Made by a program: the position numbers and the translations under genes
From: Bdellovibrionales bacterium
GTDB lineage: Bacteria > Myxococcota > XYA12-FULL-58-9 > SYDY01
NCBI GenBank assembly: GCA_005801425.1
Contig: SYDY01000019.1
Coordinates: forward strand, 33,765 to 97,764
Direction: 5' to 3'
DNA length: 64,000 nt
The notes under the pieces: generated by a model
Told to the model about the DNA's origin: nothing
What the model saw: the letters and a program-made list of their open reading frames with translations, nothing else
Database searches by the model: none
Shown here: piece after piece, positions 46,175 through 53,051 of the stretch
Numbering within the stretch: the stretch's first letter is position 1
Layout: each line of letters opens with the position of its first letter

Positions 46175-46818
46175 TCATTGATATTTCACCTTTGGTGAGC
46201 CCCAAGATTGCGGTCTTTCCAGGTGACACACCTTTTAAGCGCGAGATGGTGCGTGGGTTTGATGAAGGGGATGCGTACGAACTTTCGAGCATCAACAGCA
46301 CGGTGCATCTTGGAGCCCATGCCGATGCACCAAGTCATTATGCGCCCGATGCACCTGCGGTGCATGAACTATCGCTTGTTCCTTATTTGGGCATGTGTCA
46401 GGTGATTCAGGTGCATGGTGCGCCTGGTGCACGTATTCAATTGGGTGATTTGGGCGATATCGATATTCAAGCACCGCGTGTTTTGTTTCGGACCGATTCG
46501 TTTTGCGATCCCGATGTTTGGCATGACGATTTTAACAGTTTGAGTCCTTCGGTGATCCACTGGCTGGCTGATCAGGATGTTCTCTTGGTGGGGATCGATA
46601 CACCGTCGGTAGATCCTGCCAATGATCGTCATTTGGAAACCCATGGCGCAATTTTGATTCGTGAGTTGCGTGTACTTGAAGGGCTTGTGCTGTCGCATGT
46701 GATGCCCGGGTTGTACAATCTTATTGCATTGCCGCTTCGGCTTGAAGGCTGTGAAGCATCGCCGGTGCGTGCCGTGCTTTTGCCCATGAAGGGGAATTCT
46801 TTTGGAAACCTGGAATAA
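46171..46818 (+). CDS. kynB: Kynurenine formamidase (cyclase family)
   Basis: KynB hydrolyses N-formylkynurenine to kynurenine and formate. The Zn-binding motif of the cyclase family is seen as TVHLGAHADAPSHY, and YLGMCQVIQVHG, VLFRTDSF and PSVDPANDRHLETHGAIL match bacterial kynurenine formamidases. Length is 215 aa. The gene starts in a 4-nt overlap with gmk and its end overlaps the aldehyde dehydrogenase by 17 nt, forming a coupled set with two other kynurenine-pathway genes. Confidence 0.88.
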   Translation: MIIDISPLVSPKIAVFPGDTPFKREMVRGFDEGDAYELSSINSTVHLGAHADAPSHYAPDAPAVHELSLVPYLGMCQVIQVHGAPGARIQLGDLGDIDIQAPRVLFRTDSFCDPDVWHDDFNSLSPSVIHWLADQDVLLVGIDTPSVDPANDRHLETHGAILIRELRVLEGLVLSHVMPGLYNLIALPLRLEGCEASPVRAVLLPMKGNSFGNLE

Positions 46819-48241
46819 TTTTATTGGCGGTGAATTGCGTAAACCACACGATGATGAATACTTGGATGTGATTGCGCCTGCCGAAAATATCACCTACGCG
46901 CGTGTTGCGTCGTCGACACGCGATGATGTTGAAGTTGCCGTTGAAGCAGCGCAAACAGCATTTCCTGCATGGTCTGCATTGAGCGCGCAAGAGCGTGCTG
47001 CATGGTTGCGTCGTATTTCTGATGGCATTGCTTTACGCGTCGATGAGTTTGCACACGCTGAATCGCGCGATACCGGAAAACCGTTGGCTATTGCGAAAAT
47101 GGTGGATATTTCTCGCGCCATTGAAAATTTTAGATTTTTTGCCGATGCATGCACGCAGCAGCAAACAGCATGTTTTTCGGGACATGGGGCGGGTGTTCAT
47201 TATGTGTTGAAGCAACCGCGCGGTGTGGCGGCATGTATCGCACCGTGGAATTTGCCTCTTTATTTGCTCACATGGAAAATTGCACCGGCATTGGCCAGTG
47301 GAAACACGGTGGTGGCAAAACCATCGGAACTGTCGCCCGCAACGGCCCATCTGTTGTGCACTGTGCTTCAGGACATTCAATTTCCGCGCGGCGTGTTGAA
47401 TATCGTTCATGGCACGGGCGATGCGGTGGGTGAACCGCTTGTGACCCATCCCTTGGTGCGTGCGGTGAGTTTTACGGGAAGTACACGCACAGGGCGTCGT
47501 ATCGCTTCGTTGGTGGCGCCTTGCAATAAACCGCTTAGTTTAGAAATGGGCGGAAAAAATTCGGCGTTGGTTTTTGATGACGTGGATCTCACATCTACGA
47601 TCTCGGAACTTATGCGATCGTCGTTGTCCAACAATGGGCAGATTTGTTTGTGTACGTCACGCATTTTGGTGCATCGCCGTATTTATGCTGATTTTCGTGA
47701 GGCATTTGTTGCGCGTGTTCGAGCACGAACCGTAGGAATGCCTGACCAAAAAGTGGATCACGGCAGTTTGATTTCTGCGGTTCATGCCGTCAAAGTCATG
47801 GGTTACATTGATGAGGCCAAAGTCCAAGGTGCCACGGTGTTGTGTGGCGGAGAGGCCATGCCTGATTTGGGTCCTGCGTTTGTACAGCCTACGGTCCTTG
47901 AAGGATTGGGCTCTGATGCACGTATCAACCAAGAGGAAGTGTTTGGACCGGTGGTCACGCTCATACCCTTTGATGACGAGAACGAGGCCATTCGTATGGC
48001 CAATGATACAGCCTATGGACTTGGGGCTTTGGTGCTGACCCGCGATATGGACCGTGCCCATCGTGTGGCCCATTGGTTGGAAGTCGGGATGGTGTGGATC
48101 AATCGTTGGATGTTGCGCGACCTACGCACACCTTTTGGTGGCGTGAAGGCGTCGGGCCTTGGCCGAGAGGGTGGTCAGTGTGGTCTCGATTTCTATTGCG
48201 ACATAAAAAATGTTTGTTTTGAGGTTTGTGGGAGCGCCTAA
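46802..48241 (+). CDS. nbaE: 2-aminomuconic semialdehyde dehydrogenase-like ALDH
   Basis: This 479-aa aldehyde dehydrogenase probably oxidises 2-aminomuconate semialdehyde. The NAD site is AVSFTGSTRTGRRIASL, the Glu is in SLEMGGKNSAL, and the catalytic Cys is in NNGQICLCTSRILVHR. It has no in-frame ATG near the family N-terminus (WNNFIGGEL); translation seems to begin at TTG 46802, with AAGGGG just upstream. Substrate is assigned from its place between kynB and the deaminase gene, not from sequence alone. Confidence 0.85.
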   Translation: METWNNFIGGELRKPHDDEYLDVIAPAENITYARVASSTRDDVEVAVEAAQTAFPAWSALSAQERAAWLRRISDGIALRVDEFAHAESRDTGKPLAIAKMVDISRAIENFRFFADACTQQQTACFSGHGAGVHYVLKQPRGVAACIAPWNLPLYLLTWKIAPALASGNTVVAKPSELSPATAHLLCTVLQDIQFPRGVLNIVHGTGDAVGEPLVTHPLVRAVSFTGSTRTGRRIASLVAPCNKPLSLEMGGKNSALVFDDVDLTSTISELMRSSLSNNGQICLCTSRILVHRRIYADFREAFVARVRARTVGMPDQKVDHGSLISAVHAVKVMGYIDEAKVQGATVLCGGEAMPDLGPAFVQPTVLEGLGSDARINQEEVFGPVVTLIPFDDENEAIRMANDTAYGLGALVLTRDMDRAHRVAHWLEVGMVWINRWMLRDLRTPFGGVKASGLGREGGQCGLDFYCDIKNVCFEVCGSA

Positions 48242-48242
48242 T

Positions 48243-48626
48243 ATGTCTGACGGAATTATTGCAGATCATGCGCCTGTGGCCGTGGGAGCCTATCCGCACG
48301 CACGCTGGGCCGGGCCATTTTTGTATCTTTCGGGTGTGGGGCCGCGAAGTCCCGTGGACAACAGCATCCCTGAGGGGATCGAAGCCCAATGCCATGCGGT
48401 TTTTGCCAACGTTCGACAAATTATTGAAGCGTCGGGCGCGACGTTTGAAGAACTTATTGATGTGACCGTGTTTCTTACTAATATGAATCGCGATTTTGAA
48501 ATCTACAACCGGATTTATGGTGCCTATTTTGCCCAGGTCATGCCGTGTCGGACCACGGTGGAAATTTCGAGCCTTCCAACACCGATCGATATTGAGCTAA
48601 AGTGTATCGCTTATCGTAAGCTATAG
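48243..48626 (+). CDS. nbaF: 2-aminomuconate deaminase-like RidA protein
   Basis: This 127-aa protein belongs to the RidA/YjgF trimeric deaminases. VGAYPHARWAGPFLYLSGVG and EAQCHAVFANVRQIIEASGA are family segments, and the Arg in MPCRTTVEIS is the conserved catalytic or substrate-binding residue. In tryptophan catabolism 2-aminomuconate deaminase is a RidA relative; context with kynB and the ALDH supports that role over generic imine detoxification. The ATG at 48243 follows the ALDH stop by 1 nt. Confidence 0.85.
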   Translation: MSDGIIADHAPVAVGAYPHARWAGPFLYLSGVGPRSPVDNSIPEGIEAQCHAVFANVRQIIEASGATFEELIDVTVFLTNMNRDFEIYNRIYGAYFAQVMPCRTTVEISSLPTPIDIELKCIAYRKL

Positions 48627-48713
48627 GTGTCACGTGTTGAATGTTGACGTTTATGTGCTGATGCGTCAATTGACGCGCCAAGACTCAAACGTCAACATTC
48701 AACACGTGACACC
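48626..48713. repeat. 27-bp perfect inverted repeat with inner palindrome, upstream of trkH
   Basis: Arms at 48626-48652 and 48687-48713 are exact reverse complements (27 of 27). The 34-nt middle holds a second perfect palindrome, GCGTCAATTGACGC (48663-48676). The element starts at the last base of the ridA stop and ends 2 nt before the first trkH ATG. It shares the GCGTCA core with the zapA-gmk element, suggesting a family. Confidence 0.85.
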
Positions 48714-48733
48714 GTATGGCAAAGGAATTTCAC

Positions 48734-50800
48734 GTGAGCGATTCTGATCGAGAGCATGGCAGACGCGGCCCACGGGGTGGATCGCGCTCCAACAGTACCC
48801 TCGGCGGCGCACTTTTGGCGAGTATTGGGATCCCCTTGCTGGTGCTTCACATGGTTTATGGGCCGGGCATCGTTGCGTTGCCTGTTGTGGTGAAAACAGC
48901 CGCGGTGTTTTCGGTTGTAAGTTTTCTTCTTGCGGGTATGGGGATCGATCGTTTTCCGCGCATGGGTCGTATTGCGGGATCACTCGCATTGCTTGCATTG
49001 TTGGGGCTTGGAACGCCGTACTTGCGTGAAGCACCTTTTGTCGCCTTGGTGGCACTTCTCGGGTGCACTGCGATGTTTTCTGTGTTGTGGGATATTGGTC
49101 TTGCGCGGACGCGCAAACGCACGCGTTGGCATATCGTGTACGGCGGGCATACCCGTGGCGCAGCGTTGGTGGCGGCGCCTTTGTGGCTCGCCCTGGTATT
49201 TTCAGGAAGTTACCATCCGCTGGTAAGCATTCTTGTAGTGGGAATTGCGCTGGGTATCGCCAATGCGTTGGTCTTGGTGTGGATGATGCGCATGCGCGTT
49301 TATCACCCCAAACGCGTTCGTGCGCTTGCACTCGCAGCGCTTGTGGCGATGGTACAGATTTTGTTTTTCTGGGGACAGTGGTGGCATATGGCGAGTGCAG
49401 GGATCTGGCTCGCACTGGGTGCCATTCTGATGATCCCCAATCCAAACCGCATTGACTGGGATCAGGCGAGTTGGTGGGAGCTCTTGCTCGATCATCCCGA
49501 ACGTTTGTTTGTGGGAACGTTTGGCGCCATCTGCTTGGCTGGAACACTGCTTTTGCTTTTGCCTCAAAGCACAGTCCACGGTGGAAGCATCACTTTTATT
49601 GATGCATTGTTTACCTCGGTGAGCGCGGTGTGTGTGACGGGCTTGACCGTTCTCGATACACCGAATGTTTTTAACGGTCTTGGGCAGTTTTTTTTGGTGA
49701 TCCTTATTCAGATTGGTGGCCTTGGGATCATGACCTTTTCGACGCTTGCGTTGTGGGCCATGGGGGGGCGCATGAGTTTGCGCCATGAAGGCGCGGTGGC
49801 AAGCCTTATCAGTTCGCAAGATCGTGGAAAACTTTTTGTTTCGGCGCGTCAAATTATTGCGTTTACTTTTGTCATTGAAGCGGTGGGCGCACTGCTATTG
49901 TGGGTGGCGTTTTTGTTGCGTGGTGATGGCGCGATGAAGGGGCTTTGGCGTGCTGTTTTTACCGCGGTGTCAGCGTTTTGCAATGCGGGATTTGCATTGC
50001 AAAGTGATAACTTGCTTGGCTACCAAGACAGTCCATTTATTTTGCATACCGTTGCGATGCTGGTCATTTTGGGTGGTCTTTCACCGATGGCGGTTTTTTC
50101 GTTACCGTTATGGATTGGTCGAAGCAAGCGACCGGTGTCGTTGCAGAGCAAGTTAAGTCTTGTGGCCACGGCTGGTTTATTGGTGGTTGGAACGGTAGGG
50201 ATCGCACTATTTGAGTGGAATGGTGCGCTGCGCGATTTCTCTTTAGGCGACGCAATTCACAATGCATGGTTTCAATCGGTCACTTTGCGCACAGCAGGGT
50301 TTAACTCCATCGATATGACGGGACTTAGCGCGGCCACGCTGACCTTGATGATGCTTTGGATGTTCATCGGTGGAAGTCCGGGAGGCACGTCAGGCGGTAT
50401 TAAAACGACCACTGCGTCGGTGTTATGTTTGTCGGTGGTCCACACGATTATGGGTCGTTGGCCCATGACAGCTTTTGGACGGCGTATTTCGGAACGCACG
50501 TGGCGCAAAGCAGCGGTCACGGTGACATTGGCTTTGCTTACGGTGATGGGTGCTGTGATGGCATTGTTTCTTACGCAGTCGATATCACCGCGTGCGCTGG
50601 TGTTTGAAGTGATTTCGGCCCTTGGTACTGTAGGGCTTTCCATAGGCGCCACGGCGCAATTGGATGGTATCGGAAAAATAATCATCACCTTGTGCATGTT
50701 TGTGGGTCGTGTGGGTGGTCTTACGCTGTTGATGTTTTTGAGTCAGCGCAGACCACCACGCAATATCAATTGGCCAGAAGAAGATGTGAACGTTGGATAA
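48734..50800 (+). CDS. trkH: Trk/Ktr-type potassium channel subunit
   Basis: This is the K+-translocating membrane subunit. The four pore loops with the selectivity glycine are visible: SAVCVTGLTVLD, SAFCNAGFALQ, LRTAGFNSIDM and ALGTVGLSIGA. At 688 aa it is longer than E. coli TrkH (483 aa) because of about six extra N-terminal helices. I prefer GTG 48734, which has AAAGGA 7 nt before it; ATG 48716 has no ribosome-binding site and abuts the inverted repeat. The RCK partner follows after 50 bp. Confidence 0.93.
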   Translation: MSDSDREHGRRGPRGGSRSNSTLGGALLASIGIPLLVLHMVYGPGIVALPVVVKTAAVFSVVSFLLAGMGIDRFPRMGRIAGSLALLALLGLGTPYLREAPFVALVALLGCTAMFSVLWDIGLARTRKRTRWHIVYGGHTRGAALVAAPLWLALVFSGSYHPLVSILVVGIALGIANALVLVWMMRMRVYHPKRVRALALAALVAMVQILFFWGQWWHMASAGIWLALGAILMIPNPNRIDWDQASWWELLLDHPERLFVGTFGAICLAGTLLLLLPQSTVHGGSITFIDALFTSVSAVCVTGLTVLDTPNVFNGLGQFFLVILIQIGGLGIMTFSTLALWAMGGRMSLRHEGAVASLISSQDRGKLFVSARQIIAFTFVIEAVGALLLWVAFLLRGDGAMKGLWRAVFTAVSAFCNAGFALQSDNLLGYQDSPFILHTVAMLVILGGLSPMAVFSLPLWIGRSKRPVSLQSKLSLVATAGLLVVGTVGIALFEWNGALRDFSLGDAIHNAWFQSVTLRTAGFNSIDMTGLSAATLTLMMLWMFIGGSPGGTSGGIKTTTASVLCLSVVHTIMGRWPMTAFGRRISERTWRKAAVTVTLALLTVMGAVMALFLTQSISPRALVFEVISALGTVGLSIGATAQLDGIGKIIITLCMFVGRVGGLTLLMFLSQRRPPRNINWPEEDVNVG

Positions 50801-50818
50801 CCGTTGGTTAATCGTAGC

Positions 50819-50836
50819 GGCGCTGCTTGCTGCGCC
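50819..50836. repeat. Short REP-like hairpin between trkH and trkA
   Basis: GGCGC (50819-50823) and GCGCC (50832-50836) enclose an 8-nt loop in the 50-bp trkH-trkA spacer. It looks like a small hairpin; regulatory meaning is unclear. Confidence 0.35.
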
Positions 50837-50850
50837 AAGAGGAACAAATT

Positions 50851-51510
50851 ATGAATCGCCAGGCCATTGTGATAGGTCTCGGTCAATTTGGTATGTCGGT
50901 GGCGCGGGCTTTGTCGGAGCGCCATGTGGATGTTTTTGCTGTCGACATCAGCGATGATCGTGTACGGGCAGCGGCCAATTATGTCGCCGAAGCAGCCGCC
51001 TTTGACGCCACCGATGCAGAAGCTTTGGCGCGCACTATGCCAGAGCGGCGCGATGTATGTTTGTGCGCCATTGGTGATGAAGCCAAAGAAGCATCGATCA
51101 TCTGTACCGCGCTTCTGCGCCAAATGGGTGCAAAACGTGTGATTTCCAGAGCCAATGATGATTTGCATGCACGCGTGTTGACGTTGGTGGGCGCGCATCA
51201 AGTGGTCAACCCTGAGCTTGAATTTGGTGAGCGATTTGCCAATCAGATTTTGCACCAAGGCATCAAGGGCGAAATGTTACTCGGTGAAGGCGTGTTGATC
51301 ACGGAAGTGACTGTGCCCTCATCATTTGTAGGGCATACCTTGGGTGATTTGCAGTTGCCACGGCGTTACGGCGTGACTGTGGTGGCCGTACGTCGCGGTC
51401 GCAGCGGTGTGGTGATGTTGCCCGATGCCAAAGCACGTCTTGAAGATGGCGATGGCTTGGTGGTGGTGGCCGAAGAAGGTGCGGTATCTCGGATGGTGGA
51501 GCGGAGTTAA
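50851..51510 (+). CDS. trkA: TrkA/KtrA regulatory RCK subunit
   Basis: This 219-aa cytoplasmic protein gates the TrkH pore. RCK_N binds nucleotide (AIVIGLGQFGMSVARALSER, then VFAVDISDDRV), and RCK_C (VTVPSSFVGHTLGDLQLP, LEDGDGLVVVAEE) follows. The single RCK unit is KtrA-like. AGAGGA precedes the ATG at 50851. Confidence 0.94.
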   Translation: MNRQAIVIGLGQFGMSVARALSERHVDVFAVDISDDRVRAAANYVAEAAAFDATDAEALARTMPERRDVCLCAIGDEAKEASIICTALLRQMGAKRVISRANDDLHARVLTLVGAHQVVNPELEFGERFANQILHQGIKGEMLLGEGVLITEVTVPSSFVGHTLGDLQLPRRYGVTVVAVRRGRSGVVMLPDAKARLEDGDGLVVVAEEGAVSRMVERS

Positions 51511-51515
51511 AAATC

Positions 51516-52445
51516 ATGTTGCTAAGACGCGAATTGCTGATGACCATCGGTTCTTTGGTTTTAATCAACGTCTTGTTCGCGTTTGGTGCCATCGGTTTAT
51601 TTGTTCGTATGGGGCCTGTGTTTGAGCGGATCTCCCGCGACAATGTTTTCTCCATTGTGGCCGGTGAAACAATGCTCATCGAATTGGCCAAAATGGGCGA
51701 CACAGGTCTTCAGGGCAATAGTCGCGAACGGGTGTTGGATGCGCTGCAAGCGGCAAGAAACAACATTACGGAAGAAGCAGAACGTCCCGTTATTTTGGCC
51801 ATGGAGGCCCATTTAAATGCAACGATTGAGGGCGATCCCCAAGCGCGCCAGGAGATGGTATTTCAACTTCAAGAGTTGCTTCGGATCAATCGTATCGCAA
51901 TGGATCGCATTGGCATGGAAGCGGAACAACAAGGCTGGGCAGGCGCATGGGCTGCTGTGCTTGTTGGCTTTTTCTCGTTTGTCATGAGTCTTGTGGTTGT
52001 TGTGCGTTTGCGCAAACGATTGCTTGGGCCCCTTGAAGAGCTTTACGGTGTTTTAGACAGCGTACGCCATGGTGATAGATTCCGCCGCTGTCGTGCCCAG
52101 GATGCACCCTTTGAGGTGCGTCAGGTGGCGGAGGCGGTGAATATTTTGCTCGATGAACGCATCAGCGATCATTTAATTCATCTCAACAAACGCGAACATC
52201 TTGAACGCTTGGCTTTGCGCGAAATGCTCGAACGTCATGAAGAAGGTTGCGCCGTGGTGAATAATCGCGGTGAAATTGTGCATGCGAGTCAACGCATGCT
52301 TGAGCGTTTATCCGCGGATAAAGGCGAGTTGCTGCATGGTCGCATCACGCAAGAACGCAACGCCGATGGTTATGTTGAAATCATTCCTTTGGACGGTGGC
52401 GCTGGGCGTTTGTGCATTTTGCATGGGTCGTTTGCGGGGGGATGA
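51516..52445 (+). CDS. Orphan membrane sensor (HAMP plus PAS-like, no kinase)
   Basis: This 309-aa protein has an N-terminal helix (7-30), a periplasmic helical region (about 35-145), a second helix (WAAVLVGFFSFVMSLVVVV) and a HAMP-like linker (RLRKRLLGPLEELYGVLDSV). The C-terminal third (NKREHLERLALREMLERHEE, then GCAVVNNRGEIVHASQRMLE) is a coiled coil leading to a PAS-like fold. No histidine kinase, cyclase or HD-GYP output is present. It sits 5 bp after trkA, so it may tune potassium uptake; this is inference. Confidence 0.7.
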   Translation: MLLRRELLMTIGSLVLINVLFAFGAIGLFVRMGPVFERISRDNVFSIVAGETMLIELAKMGDTGLQGNSRERVLDALQAARNNITEEAERPVILAMEAHLNATIEGDPQARQEMVFQLQELLRINRIAMDRIGMEAEQQGWAGAWAAVLVGFFSFVMSLVVVVRLRKRLLGPLEELYGVLDSVRHGDRFRRCRAQDAPFEVRQVAEAVNILLDERISDHLIHLNKREHLERLALREMLERHEEGCAVVNNRGEIVHASQRMLERLSADKGELLHGRITQERNADGYVEIIPLDGGAGRLCILHGSFAGG

Positions 52446-52463
52446 GGGACTTCTAAATCTACC

Positions 52464-52506
52464 AAAAGTCGCAAAAGGACGCTTTTTGTTGCAAAATGCG
52501 ACTTTT
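52464..52506. promoter_or_regulatory. Inverted repeat, terminator or toxin-antitoxin operator
   Basis: AAAAGTCGCA (52464-52473) and TGCGACTTTT (52497-52506) are exact complements, with two more T after the right arm. The T-rich end fits an intrinsic terminator for the sensor gene. Its position 36 bp before the antitoxin ATG also fits a repressor operator. Both are inferred. Confidence 0.5.
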
Positions 52507-52541
52507 TTGGGTACACTTAGCAAAGTTCCAAGGAGCGGGTC

Positions 52542-52760
52542 ATGGCAATGAGTATTAAGCTATCCGAGGAGCTGGTTTCTGAGGCACGTCGTGCGGGCGT
52601 TGTGTATCATCGCTCTACGCCTAAGCAAATTGAGTATTGGTCTCGTATTGGCAAGATTTCGGAAGAGAATCCCGATCTGACATACCGATTCATTAAGGAT
52701 TTATTGGTAGCGCAGCAGGAAGCTGAGGCTGGCGAAACCGTTCCTTATGAGATGGGTTGA
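52542..52760 (+). CDS. ParD-like type II antitoxin
   Basis: This 72-aa protein matches the ParD-like antitoxin pattern: AMSIKLSEELVSEARRAGVV (ribbon and first helix), STPKQIEYWSRIGKISEENP, and a helical C-terminus that would bind the toxin. ATG follows AAGGAG by about 10 nt. The toxin gene overlaps its end by 14 nt. It probably represses its own promoter. Confidence 0.8.
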   Translation: MAMSIKLSEELVSEARRAGVVYHRSTPKQIEYWSRIGKISEENPDLTYRFIKDLLVAQQEAEAGETVPYEMG

Positions 52761-53034
52761 CGTGAAAATCGTTCAAACCAAGCAGTTTCATCGTGTCGTC
52801 AAGAAGCTCCATGCAAATCAGAAACGCGATTTGGATTGTGCTGTGAAATCGGTCATTGCCGATGTTTACATCGGAGAGATTAAAGTTGGAGATCTCGCAG
52901 GGATCCGGGTACACAAATTTAATATGGCCGGACAGCACACGCTGCTTGCCTATACCGTAGACGAGAATGTCCTTGTGTTAACTTTGCTTACGCTTGGAAC
53001 CCATGAAAATTTTTATCGGGATCTGAAGCGCTGA
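52747..53034 (+). CDS. RelE/ParE-like toxin
   Basis: This 95-aa basic protein has the RelE/ParE outline: a first strand (VKIVQTKQFHRVVKKLHANQ), a helical hairpin (RDLDCAVKSVIADVYIGEI) and strands GDLAGIRVHKFNMAGQHTLLAYTV and VLVLTLLTLGTHENFYRDLK. The GTHENFYRDLK ending is typical of ParE/RelE-like toxins. Whether it cuts mRNA or inhibits gyrase cannot be told. A GTG at 52762 is the alternative start. Confidence 0.8.
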   Translation: MRWVDVKIVQTKQFHRVVKKLHANQKRDLDCAVKSVIADVYIGEIKVGDLAGIRVHKFNMAGQHTLLAYTVDENVLVLTLLTLGTHENFYRDLKR

Positions 53035-53051
53035 GTTCTTTGGAATATGGG

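Noticed and set aside
48716..48734. ATG at 48716 as the trkH start
   Set aside because: No ribosome-binding site precedes it, whereas GTG 48734 has AAAGGA at a good distance; the choice is not certain.
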